NCBI GenBank assembly: GCA_018815325.1
Contig: JAHIYE010000016.1
Coordinates: forward strand, 62,001 to 126,000
Reading direction: 5' to 3'
From: Gammaproteobacteria bacterium
GTDB lineage: Bacteria > Pseudomonadota > Gammaproteobacteria > Burkholderiales > Burkholderiaceae_C
Length of the DNA: 64,000 nt
Part shown: positions 35,424 through 44,357 of the stretch, one piece after another
How positions within the stretch are numbered: the stretch's first letter is position 1
How the letters are laid out: the number at the start of each line of letters is the position of its first letter
The notes under the pieces: model-generated
The model's input: the letters and a program-made list of their open reading frames with translations, nothing else
Told to the model about the DNA's origin: nothing
Databases searched by the model: none
Position numbers and translations under genes: made by a program

Positions 35424-36917
35424 TTAAATAATCCAGGTGTCCTTGGTGCCCCCGCCTTGCGACGAGTTGACCACCAGTGAACCGTCTTTGAGCGCCACGC
35501 GGGTCAGCCCCCCGGGCACCATCTGGACCTCCTTGCCACTCAACACGAAGGGACGCAGGTCAATGTGGCGCGGTGCAACACCGGACTCCACGAAAGTGGG
35601 ACAGCTTGAGAGACTGAGCGTCGGCTGGGCGATGTAGCCACTCGGGTTGGCCATCACGGCCTTGCCGAAATCCTCGATCTCCGCTTTTGTGGAAGCCGGG
35701 CCCACCAGCATGCCGTAACCTCCGGCGCCATGTACCTCCTTGACCACGAGGTCCTTGAGGTTGGCCATGACGTACTTGAGATCCTCCGGCTTGCGACACA
35801 TGTAAGTGGGCACGTTGTTGAGGATCGGCTTTTGCCCGAGATAGAACTCGATCATCCTGGGCACATAGGGGTAAATCGACTTGTCATCCGCCACACCGGT
35901 TCCCACCGCGTTGCAGATCGCCACGTTGCCAGCCCGATAGGCATCCATCAATCCGGCGCATCCGAGTGTGGAAGTCGGGCGGAACACTTGCGGGTCCAGG
36001 TAGTCGTCGTCCACGCGGCGGTAGATCACGTCCACCCGCTTGGGGCCGCGCGTCGTGCGCATGTAGACGAAGTTGTCTTTCACGAACAGATCCTGCCCTT
36101 CGAGCAGTTCCACCCCCATCTGCTGTGCAATGAATGCATGCTCGAAGTAGGCACTGTTGTACATGCCCGGCGTCAGGACCACGACCGTGGGCTCATCGGT
36201 GGTGGCCGGGCTGGAGGCGCGTAAGGTCTCCAGCAACAGATCCGGATAATGCCGCACGGGAGCGACCCGGTTCTGGTGAAACAACTCGGGAAACAGCCGC
36301 ATCATCATCTTGCGGTTTTCCAGCATGTAACTCACACCGCTGGGCACACGCAGGTTGTCCTCCAGCACGTAGTATTCGCCATGGCCCTGCGCATCGGGCG
36401 CACGCACGATGTCCACGCCGCTGATGTGCGAATAGATGTTGTTGGGGACATCCACACCCATCATTTCAGGGCGAAACTGTGCATTGTTAAGCACCTGCTC
36501 AGCCGGGATGATGCCCGCCTTGATGATCTCCTGGTCGTGATAAACATCGTGGATGAACCGGTTGAGGGCCGTAACGCGCTGCACCAGGCCCTCCTCCATC
36601 GATTTCCACTCCTGTTTCGGAATGATGCGTGGAATCAGATCAAACGGAATCAGCCGCTCGGTACCTGAGCCATCCTCGTCCTTCGTCCCATAAACGGCAA
36701 AGGTGATGCCCACGCGGCGGAAGATCATTTCCGCCTCTTCCTTGCGCGCCTTCATGGACTCGAGGGTCTGGCGGGACAACCATTGCTCGTAGGAGCGGTA
36801 ATGTTCCCGGATATCCGAGCCGATGGACTGGCACTGTATCGCGCCTTGATTCTGGCTTTGCGACTGACCCTGCCCTTTGGCAGCCAGTATCTGGTACATC
36901 TCATCGAACTTGAGCAT
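35424..36917 (-). CDS. Circularly permuted type 2 ATP-grasp protein
   Basis: A 497-residue ATP-grasp-fold protein (COG2308-like), predicted to form an amide bond between a carboxylate and an amine. Family segments seen are RLIPFDLIPRIIPKQEW, GVDVPNNIYSHISGVDIVR, YYVLEDNLRVPSGVSYMLENR, VVVLTPGMYNSAYFEHAFI, RVDVIYRRVDDDYLDP, and VVKEVHGAGGYGMLVGP followed by QPTLSLSSCPTF and HIDLRPFVLSG. The N terminus is a Gln-rich QGQSQSQNQG stretch. It leads the leftward set with alpha-E and Anbu. Substrates are unknown. Confidence 0.93.
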   Translation of the reverse strand: MLKFDEMYQILAAKGQGQSQSQNQGAIQCQSIGSDIREHYRSYEQWLSRQTLESMKARKEEAEMIFRRVGITFAVYGTKDEDGSGTERLIPFDLIPRIIPKQEWKSMEEGLVQRVTALNRFIHDVYHDQEIIKAGIIPAEQVLNNAQFRPEMMGVDVPNNIYSHISGVDIVRAPDAQGHGEYYVLEDNLRVPSGVSYMLENRKMMMRLFPELFHQNRVAPVRHYPDLLLETLRASSPATTDEPTVVVLTPGMYNSAYFEHAFIAQQMGVELLEGQDLFVKDNFVYMRTTRGPKRVDVIYRRVDDDYLDPQVFRPTSTLGCAGLMDAYRAGNVAICNAVGTGVADDKSIYPYVPRMIEFYLGQKPILNNVPTYMCRKPEDLKYVMANLKDLVVKEVHGAGGYGMLVGPASTKAEIEDFGKAVMANPSGYIAQPTLSLSSCPTFVESGVAPRHIDLRPFVLSGKEVQMVPGGLTRVALKDGSLVVNSSQGGGTKDTWII

Positions 36918-37240
36918 GGCGCGTATCTCCTATTCTTCTGGCAAAGCAAGTATTGGGCCTGCATGTACCCATCAAAGAGCTGACGCTTTCAAATGACCGG
37001 CAACATGGCTGTGCTTGGCCTTTACAGGATACTCGCAAGTTATCCACAGCGCTTTTTAACCGCATATTCAGCATACTGAATAAGACCCCGTACAACCAGC
37101 CAAATACATCAGGCTTGGTCACAACGGCATGAGACCATGTCCATCTGGAATCACCTCAATCGGGGCTTTGGCGCAAGACTTGCTAACATGGTCGTCAAGA
37201 GTGACGCCTTGATCGCCCCAAACTCAAACGATTGCTGTTT
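36918..37240. promoter_or_regulatory. Divergent control region of the two ATP-grasp/transglutaminase sets
   Basis: This 323-bp gap holds no gene. It contains an 18-bp palindrome TATTCAG-CATA-CTGAATA at 37065-37082, a candidate operator, and a perfect DnaA-box sequence TTATCCACA at 37040-37048. Both divergent promoters must lie here. Confidence 0.5.
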
Positions 37241-40200
37241 ATGCCTATCCACGCTGCCCTGAACCACATCACCCACTACAAGTACGACCGTCCGGTTAAC
37301 TTGGGGCCACAGGTTGTGCGCTTGCGGCCGGCACCGCATTCGCGCAGCAAGGTGCTGTCCTATTCCATGCGCATCGAGCCGGCCACGCACTTCATCAACT
37401 GGCAGCAGGACCCGTTCGCCAACTACCAGGCACGGCTGGTGTTCCCTGACAAGTGCACCGAGTTCAAGGTGACCGTGGACATGGTGGTCGAGATGGCGGT
37501 GTACAACCCTTTCGACTTTTTTCTGGAGCCTGAAGCCGAAAACTACCCGTTCAGCTACAGCACGGAGACCAAGCAGGAGCTTGCCCCCTATCTGGCCGCA
37601 GACCACATGACCAAGCGTCTCAAGGCCTGCCTTGCGCGCATCGACCGCAGGAAACGCCGGACCATTGACTTTCTCGTGGCCGTCAACCAGATGGTGTACG
37701 AAGACATCAGCTACCTGATCCGCATGGAGCCCGGCGTACAGACGCCGGATGAAACACTCAAGAATGGCTCCGGTTCCTGCCGCGATTCGGCTTGGCTGAT
37801 GGTGCAGTTGCTGCGTCATTGCGGCCTTGCTGCGCGCTTTGTATCGGGCTATCTGATTCAGTTGAAATCGGACGTGAAAGCCATTGACGGCCCCAGCGGA
37901 ACCGAGGTCGACTTCACCGATTTGCATGCCTGGTGCGAGGTCTACCTGCCCGGCGCCGGCTGGATCGGGCTGGATGCCACCTCCGGCCTGCTGGCCGGTG
38001 AGGGCCATATCCCGCTGGCCTGTACACCCCACCCCTCGGGTGCCGCGCCGATCGAAGGCGGCATGGACAAATGCGAGGTGGAGTTCGAACATCACATGGC
38101 TGTGACGCGCATCTACGAATCCCCCCGCGTCACCAAACCCTATACCAATGAGCAATGGCAGGCAGTCATGGCACTTGGCGACACCGTCGACCAGGCGCTC
38201 GATACAGGCGATGTGCGCCTGACCATGGGTGGTGAGCCCACGTTCGTGGCGGTCAACGACCGCGACGCACCCGAATGGAACACGGATGCACTTGGGCCCA
38301 CCAAACGCGGTTTTGCAACCGAGTTGGTGCAGAAGCTGCGCAAGGAATACGGCGAAGGCGGCTTTCTGCACTTTGGTCAGGGCAAGTGGTATCCCGGCGA
38401 ACAATTGCCCCGCTGGGCGCTGAACATCTATTGGCGCACCGATCGCGAGCCGGTGTGGGCCAACCCTGCCTTGTTTACCGATGAACGTCACCCCACCCAC
38501 TACACCAGCGATGATGCCAAGCGTTTCACGCAGGCGCTGGCCACCCGGTTGGGGCTGACGGACAAGTACATGCAGAGCGCTTACGAGGATGTCTGGTACT
38601 ACCTCTGGCGCGAGCGCCGCCTGCCGGTCAACGTGGACCCGTTCAACTCGAAACTCGACGACGAGATGGAGCGCAGCCGACTGCGCCGGGTGTTTGAGCA
38701 GAAGCTGGATACGGTAGTGGGCTATGTGCTGCCCGTCAAAGCCACCGACGGCCCTCGCCTCGCCGGCCCGACCTGGACCACCGGCCCCTGGTTCCTGCGT
38801 GATGAACGCATGTACCTGATGCCGGGCGACTCGCCCATGGGCCTGCGATTGCCACTGGATTCGCTGCCTTGGGTCAGTGAGGCCGACTACCCTTATCTGG
38901 TCGAGTCGGACCCTTCTGCACCACGCGCCGCCTTGCCCACGCACGGCACCATGGCCTCGCGCTACGCCACAAGCGCACGCCCCACTGCGAGTGCTGGAGC
39001 AACACCTTACCTGTCGGGTAGCGGCCCGCAGCCAGAAGCCACGCGCCAATTTCAGAGCCCCGCCAGCGCAGCTGCGTCCCACACCGCAACCAACGCACAG
39101 AGCGTCCAGCAGATGGAACCGGCTGATTTTTCCCGGATGCCCGCACGCAATGAATCGGCTCACTGGATCACCCGCACTGCGTTGTGCGTGGAGGTGCGCG
39201 ACCCGCGCCGCGCCAGCGGCCCCAAGGCCGAGGCTGTCGGCAAAAAGTCCGGCGTGCTCTACATCTTCATGCCACCTCTTGAAAAGCTGGAGGACTATCT
39301 GGACCTGTTGACGGCCGTGGAAGCCACGGCTGAAGGCCTGGGCATGCAGATCGTGCTCGAAGGCTACCCGCCGCCACGCGACCCCCGTCTCAAACTCCTG
39401 CAGGTCACGCCCGATCCGGGCGTGATCGAGGTCAACATCCATCCTGTCAGCAACTGGAAGGATCTGGTCTACAACACCGAGTTCCTGTACAACGCAGCCT
39501 TTGAGACCCATCTCTCGGCTGAAAAGTTCATGACCGACGGACGCCACACCGGCACCGGTGGCGGCAACCACTTCGTGATGGGCGGCGCCACACCGGCCGA
39601 CAGCCCGTTCCTGCGCCGGCCTGAACTGTTGGCCAGCCTGCTGCTGTACTGGCACAACCACCCTTCGCTGAGCTACCTGTTCAGCGGCATGTTTGTCGGG
39701 CCCACGAGCCAGTCGCCGCGGGTGGACGAGGCACGCAACGACCAGTTGTATGAACTGGAGATCGCGATTGAGCAGATTTACAAGAACCGTGAGTCGTACG
39801 GCCAGAGCATGCCGCCCTGGCTGGTGGACCGCACGCTGCGCAACATCCTGATCGATGCGACCGGCAACACGCACCGCAGCGAGTTTTCGATCGACAAGAT
39901 GTATTCGCCCGACTCGGCCACTGGCCGCCTGGGACTGCTGGAGTTGCGCGCATTCGAGATGCCGCCCCACCCCCGCATGAGCATTGTGCAGCAGCTGCTG
40001 CTGCGCGCGCTGGTGGCGCGCTTCTGGAACACGCCCTACAAGGCACCGGCCACGCGCTGGGACACCGAGCTGCACGACCGCTTCCTGCTGCCCACCTTCA
40101 TCAAGATGGACTTCGATGATGTCATCACGGAGATGCGCAATGCCGGTTTCGCGTTTGATTCCAGCTGGTTTGCGCCGCATTACGAGTTCCGTTTCCCAAT

Positions 40201-40741
40201 GGTCGGCTCACTCCAGGCTGCAGGCATGGAACTCACCTTGCGCAATGCGCTGGAGCCCTGGCATGTGATGGGAGAAGAAGGTGCGCCTGGTGGCACCGCC
40301 CGTTATGTGGACTCATCGCTGGAACGCATTGAAGTCCGTGTCACCGGCATGAATGAAAGCCGCTACGTGGTCACCTGCAATGGCCGTGCCCTGCCGCTGC
40401 AACCAACCGGCACCTCCGGTGAGTATGTGGCCGGCGTCCGCTACAAGGCCTGGAACCCGCCGTCGGCACTGCACCCCAGCATCGGCATCCACTCCCCGCT
40501 GACCTTCGACATCGTGGACACCTGGATGAAGCGCTCGATCGGTGGCTGTCAGTACCATGTGACCCACCCGGGTGGTCTCAGTTACGCCTCCCTGCCGGTC
40601 AACTCGTTCGAGGCCGAGAGCCGACGCCTGTCACGCTTCTTCACGATGGGCCACACGCCGGGCTTGATGACTATCCAGCCAGCCACCATCCATGTCCCGG
40701 CGAGCCGCGAGTTCCCCTTCACGCTGGATTTGCGCAGATGA
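37241..40741 (+). CDS. Giant transglutaminase-DUF2126 protein
   Basis: An 1166-residue cytoplasmic protein. Residues about 1-90 are the transglutaminase N-terminal sandwich. The papain-like transglutaminase core has its cysteine in GSGSCRDSAWLM (near 180), histidine in DLHAWCEVYLP (near 230) and aspartate in WIGLDATSG. From about 300 on it is DUF2126 (COG4196-like), with TMGGEPTFVAVNDRD, LHFGQGKWYPGEQLPRW, TGGGNHFVMGG and RNDQLYELEIAIE, reminiscent of glutamine-synthetase-like amidoligases. An Ala/Ser/Thr-rich linker spans about 560-640. ATG 37241 is chosen over TTG 37232. It leads the rightward set. Confidence 0.92.
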   Translation: MPIHAALNHITHYKYDRPVNLGPQVVRLRPAPHSRSKVLSYSMRIEPATHFINWQQDPFANYQARLVFPDKCTEFKVTVDMVVEMAVYNPFDFFLEPEAENYPFSYSTETKQELAPYLAADHMTKRLKACLARIDRRKRRTIDFLVAVNQMVYEDISYLIRMEPGVQTPDETLKNGSGSCRDSAWLMVQLLRHCGLAARFVSGYLIQLKSDVKAIDGPSGTEVDFTDLHAWCEVYLPGAGWIGLDATSGLLAGEGHIPLACTPHPSGAAPIEGGMDKCEVEFEHHMAVTRIYESPRVTKPYTNEQWQAVMALGDTVDQALDTGDVRLTMGGEPTFVAVNDRDAPEWNTDALGPTKRGFATELVQKLRKEYGEGGFLHFGQGKWYPGEQLPRWALNIYWRTDREPVWANPALFTDERHPTHYTSDDAKRFTQALATRLGLTDKYMQSAYEDVWYYLWRERRLPVNVDPFNSKLDDEMERSRLRRVFEQKLDTVVGYVLPVKATDGPRLAGPTWTTGPWFLRDERMYLMPGDSPMGLRLPLDSLPWVSEADYPYLVESDPSAPRAALPTHGTMASRYATSARPTASAGATPYLSGSGPQPEATRQFQSPASAAASHTATNAQSVQQMEPADFSRMPARNESAHWITRTALCVEVRDPRRASGPKAEAVGKKSGVLYIFMPPLEKLEDYLDLLTAVEATAEGLGMQIVLEGYPPPRDPRLKLLQVTPDPGVIEVNIHPVSNWKDLVYNTEFLYNAAFETHLSAEKFMTDGRHTGTGGGNHFVMGGATPADSPFLRRPELLASLLLYWHNHPSLSYLFSGMFVGPTSQSPRVDEARNDQLYELEIAIEQIYKNRESYGQSMPPWLVDRTLRNILIDATGNTHRSEFSIDKMYSPDSATGRLGLLELRAFEMPPHPRMSIVQQLLLRALVARFWNTPYKAPATRWDTELHDRFLLPTFIKMDFDDVITEMRNAGFAFDSSWFAPHYEFRFPMVGSLQAAGMELTLRNALEPWHVMGEEGAPGGTARYVDSSLERIEVRVTGMNESRYVVTCNGRALPLQPTGTSGEYVAGVRYKAWNPPSALHPSIGIHSPLTFDIVDTWMKRSIGGCQYHVTHPGGLSYASLPVNSFEAESRRLSRFFTMGHTPGLMTIQPATIHVPASREFPFTLDLRR

Positions 40742-40787
40742 CAAGCCTTGCGGCGTGCAGTGCTATTGATGTGACAATACCTGTACT

Positions 40788-43403
40788 GTGATAACACCCA
40801 CGCCCGCCGGCCCTGCGCCCGACCCTTTAGCCACACCAGCCAGCCTGGCGTTGGGCCTGGCGCCTCCCGCCGCAGCGGGACACTATGACGAATTGCGCGG
40901 CACGGTTGTCGGCGCCGCTGCAGAGCCGGCAAACCCGGCGCCCCCTGCCAGCCAGTTAACCCCCGAATGGGGCCAGTTCTTCAACCACCTGGGCGCTGAA
41001 GGATTTGCCGATCTCAACCGGCGCACCGCCAGTCTGGCCCGGCAGATTCGCGACAACGGCGTTACCTACAACGTCTACGCAGAAGCCGGCAGCCCGCAAC
41101 GCCCCTGGTCGCTCGACCTGTTTCCGCTGATTGTCTCGAAGGAAAGCTGGCGCCAGATCGAAACCGGGGTCCAGCAACGCGTGCGCGTGCTGGACCGTGT
41201 CATGGCCGACATGTATGGCCCCCAGGAACTGCTCAAATCAGGCCTGCTGCCGCCTGCACTGATCCAGGGCCATCCCGGTTATCTGCGCTCCATTTATGGC
41301 GTGCCGCCCGCTGGGGGAACCCACCTGCACATCGTGGCATTTGACCTTGCCCGGGGACCGGACGGCAACTGGTGGGTCGTATCGCAGCGCACCCAGGCGC
41401 CTTCCGGACTCGGCTACCTGCTGGAGAACAGGTTGTCGATTTCGCGCCTGTTCCCGGAAGCCTTTGAATCCATGCAGGTGCAACGCATGGCATCAACCTA
41501 CCGTGCCCTGGTAGAAGGCCTGAAAAACGCCAGCCCGGCGGGTGCTGACGCGCACCTGGCGTTGCTCACGCCCGGCCCCTACAACGAGACCTATTTCGAG
41601 CATGCCTATCTGGCCCGCTACCTCGGCCTCACCCTGGTGCAGGGCAGCGACCTGACGGTACGCGACCAGCATCTCTACCTCAAGACACTGCATGGGCTTG
41701 AGCCCGTACATGGTCTGCTCAAGCGGGTCGATGACGACTGGCTGGACCCGCTGGAGTTGCGCTCGGAATCCACGCTGGGCGTGCCAGGCCTGCTGCAGGC
41801 TATCCGGGCGGGCAATGTGGTCATGGCCAATGCGCCAGGTTCAGCATTTCTGGAGTCCAGTGCGCTGCTGGGTTTTCTGCCCGCCCTGTCCGAGCACCTG
41901 CTCGGTGAGGAGTTGCAGTTACCTGCCCTGCCAACCTGGTGGTGTGGTGAGCGTGCTGCCATGGAGGCGGTACTGCCCAAGCTCTCAGAGTGCGTGATCA
42001 AACCGACCTACCCGGGCTCGCCGGTTCACCGCAGTTTTGAAGCGGTTCTGGGGCGTAACCTGTCACGCAGCAAGATGGACGAGTGGGTCGGCAGGATCAT
42101 GCGCCAGGGCAACGAACATACGGTGCAAAAAGCGGTCCCCATGTCACAGATGCCCACCTGGAACGCCGACCCCGCGCACCCTGCGATTGAACCGCGTTCC
42201 ATGATGCTGCGCGTGTTTGCACTGTCAGATGGCCCCCAATCCTGGCGTGTGCTGCCCGGAGGACTCGCCCGCGTGGTGAGTGCGAAGGCGGGTGTTGCCT
42301 CCATGCAAGGCGGCGGCGGCAGTGCTGATGTCTGGGTACTGGCCAATAAAGGCGAAGTCGACCACTCCACCCTGCTGCAGCCGCATTTGTCACCTGCGTC
42401 CGTGGCGCAGCACAAGCGCCTGGTCACGAGCCGTGCCGCCGAGAACCTGTTCTGGCTGGGTCGATTTACCGAGCGTGCAGAAAACAACCTGCGTCTGGCT
42501 CGCCTGACTCTGGAAAGCTTCAACGGTGAAGACCAGACTTCCGAGCCACTGATGGCCTGGCTGACCAGCATGGCCGCGTACAGCATGCTGGTTCCACCGG
42601 GTGTGCCTTCTTCCCTGCCCGCGCGCCGTGTGTTTGAACGCTCGCTGGTCGCCAGTCTCTGCGAGACCAGCGACGCCGCGAGCGTTGGCTTTAACCTGCG
42701 TGCCATCAAGAACGCTGCGGCCAACCTACGCGAGCGCCTGTCGCAGGAACAGTGGAACGTGATCGTCAAGGCTGAGGAAGAATTTTTCAGCCGCAGTTCT
42801 GAATACACGGGTGCCGGATATTCCTCAACGGTGGATGCACTGCGCGTGCTGGATGCCACCAGCGCCTATCTGGCGGCCATGACCGGCGCACAAATCGACC
42901 GCATGACACGCGACGATGGCTGGCGCCTGCTCTCCATCGGCCGGCAGATTGAGCGTCTGGGCTTTCTGAGCTCCGCCCTGGTACGTGGTTTTGATACGGG
43001 CGCGGCTTATGACGAAGGTGGCTTCGAGGCCATGGTGGCCTTGTTCGACAGCACCATCACCTTCCATGCGCAATACCAGCAAAGCCGCGACGTGGTGGCC
43101 TTGCTGGACCTGCTGGTTCTCAATCGTGAGAATCCGCATTCGCTCGGATGGGTCGCCCAGACCCTGCGCGGACGGCTGGCCAAACTCGGAGGTGCATCCT
43201 GGCAGGAGCCCGATGCGCTCGCACAGCAGGTGCCTGACCCGGAGTTGTGGACACTGGACACCCTGTGCAATGCCGAAGGTGCCTACCCCGCGCTGAACGA
43301 GTTGCTGAGTCAATGCGTGAGTACCTCATGGCGTGTCTCGGATGAGATCAGCCTGCGCTACTTCTCGCACACCGGGGAGACCGGTCTGAGCCTGGGGTCA
43401 TGA
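40788..43403 (+). CDS. Fusion of circularly permuted ATP-grasp and alpha-E domains
   Basis: An 871-residue protein starting with GTG. After a Pro/Ala-rich stretch of about 60 residues, residues about 65-520 are a type 2 permuted ATP-grasp domain (LDLFPLIVSKESWRQIE, GLGYLLENRLSISRLFPEAF, LLTPGPYNETYFEHAYLARY, LKRVDDDWLDPLELR). Residues about 540-871 are an alpha-E domain (KRLVTSRAAENLFWLGRFTERAENNLRLA). It is thus a one-chain version of the two separate genes of the leftward set. It lies 46 bp after the DUF2126 gene and overlaps the next transglutaminase start by ATGA, so translation is coupled. Confidence 0.92.
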   Translation: MITPTPAGPAPDPLATPASLALGLAPPAAAGHYDELRGTVVGAAAEPANPAPPASQLTPEWGQFFNHLGAEGFADLNRRTASLARQIRDNGVTYNVYAEAGSPQRPWSLDLFPLIVSKESWRQIETGVQQRVRVLDRVMADMYGPQELLKSGLLPPALIQGHPGYLRSIYGVPPAGGTHLHIVAFDLARGPDGNWWVVSQRTQAPSGLGYLLENRLSISRLFPEAFESMQVQRMASTYRALVEGLKNASPAGADAHLALLTPGPYNETYFEHAYLARYLGLTLVQGSDLTVRDQHLYLKTLHGLEPVHGLLKRVDDDWLDPLELRSESTLGVPGLLQAIRAGNVVMANAPGSAFLESSALLGFLPALSEHLLGEELQLPALPTWWCGERAAMEAVLPKLSECVIKPTYPGSPVHRSFEAVLGRNLSRSKMDEWVGRIMRQGNEHTVQKAVPMSQMPTWNADPAHPAIEPRSMMLRVFALSDGPQSWRVLPGGLARVVSAKAGVASMQGGGGSADVWVLANKGEVDHSTLLQPHLSPASVAQHKRLVTSRAAENLFWLGRFTERAENNLRLARLTLESFNGEDQTSEPLMAWLTSMAAYSMLVPPGVPSSLPARRVFERSLVASLCETSDAASVGFNLRAIKNAAANLRERLSQEQWNVIVKAEEEFFSRSSEYTGAGYSSTVDALRVLDATSAYLAAMTGAQIDRMTRDDGWRLLSIGRQIERLGFLSSALVRGFDTGAAYDEGGFEAMVALFDSTITFHAQYQQSRDVVALLDLLVLNRENPHSLGWVAQTLRGRLAKLGGASWQEPDALAQQVPDPELWTLDTLCNAEGAYPALNELLSQCVSTSWRVSDEISLRYFSHTGETGLSLGS

Positions 43404-44332
43404 TGAAGTTGCGCATCACGCACGAAACCAGCTACGACTACACGCCTGCGGTGGAAACAGGCCAGCACATGACCTGCCTGATCCCGATAGACACCATCCG
43501 GCAAAAAGTCTTGAGTCATCAGCTGAACGTGCTGCCGGAGCCCGCCCAGCGCGGCGATTTGACGGATGTGTATGGCAACCACCGCACCTTTTTTTCCCTG
43601 CAGTCACCGCATGAAACCCTGCAGGTGACGGCTGTCAGCGAAGTGCTGACCGAGCCGCCGCCACCGGCCAGCAGCGGCATCCCCTGGGAAGACGTGCGTG
43701 AACATTTCCGCTACCGGGCAGAGGCCTCTTACGACCCGGCAGTGGAGTTCGTGTTCGCCTCCAGTCACATCCCGCTGGACGAGGCATTCATCAGCTATGC
43801 CGAACCCAGCTTCACGCCGGACAGGCCGCTGATCCAGGCTGCGCGGGACCTGATGTCACGCATCCACCACGACTTCACCTATGCCTCGGAAAGCACCGAG
43901 ATCAGCACGCCTACACTGGAGGCCCTGACGCAGCGCCAGGGCGTATGCCAGGACTTCGCGCACATCATGATTGCCTGCCTGCGCAGCCTGGGACTGGCGG
44001 CACGCTATGTGAGCGGCTATTTGCTGACGCAGCCGCCACCTGGTCAGCCTCGCCTGATTGGTGCCGATGCCTCGCACGCCTGGGTATCGGTCTATTTGCC
44101 TGACCTGCCCGGAGCGCTGGAGGGGCAAGGCTGGTACGACCTGGACCCCACCAATAACCGTGATGGCTGGGGCACGCCCGGCGAGGACTATGTGACGGTA
44201 GCGACCGGGCGTGACTACTCGGATATTTCTCCAATCCGTGGCGTGATCTACGGCGGTGCCGACCATACGCTTGATGTCGCGGTGACCGTGACCCCTTTCG
44301 AGCAAGACTTGCAGACGGCCCCGCCTGCGTGA
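43400..44332 (+). CDS. Transglutaminase-family protein (bacterial N-terminal domain type)
   Basis: A 310-residue transglutaminase-like protein. An N-terminal domain (MKLRITHETSYDYTPAV, about 1-85) precedes the catalytic core with cysteine in QRQGVCQDFAHIMIACLRS (near 177), histidine in DASHAWVSVYLP (near 225) and aspartate in WYDLDPTNN (near 252). The triad is intact, so a peptidase or amide-exchange activity is predicted. Its start overlaps the stop of the ATP-grasp/alpha-E fusion (ATGATG), and a second ATG at 43403 is possible. It closes the rightward set. Confidence 0.93.
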   Translation: MMKLRITHETSYDYTPAVETGQHMTCLIPIDTIRQKVLSHQLNVLPEPAQRGDLTDVYGNHRTFFSLQSPHETLQVTAVSEVLTEPPPPASSGIPWEDVREHFRYRAEASYDPAVEFVFASSHIPLDEAFISYAEPSFTPDRPLIQAARDLMSRIHHDFTYASESTEISTPTLEALTQRQGVCQDFAHIMIACLRSLGLAARYVSGYLLTQPPPGQPRLIGADASHAWVSVYLPDLPGALEGQGWYDLDPTNNRDGWGTPGEDYVTVATGRDYSDISPIRGVIYGGADHTLDVAVTVTPFEQDLQTAPPA

Positions 44333-44357
44333 ACAGGCCAGCCCGCAGCGCGCGAAA

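Noticed and set aside
37151-40180. Open frame of about 1000 codons on the minus strand opposite the transglutaminase-DUF2126 gene
   Set aside because: The plus-strand protein has clear family motifs along its whole length; the minus frame is rich in His, Arg and Gln with no recognisable domain, typical of antisense frames in GC-rich DNA.
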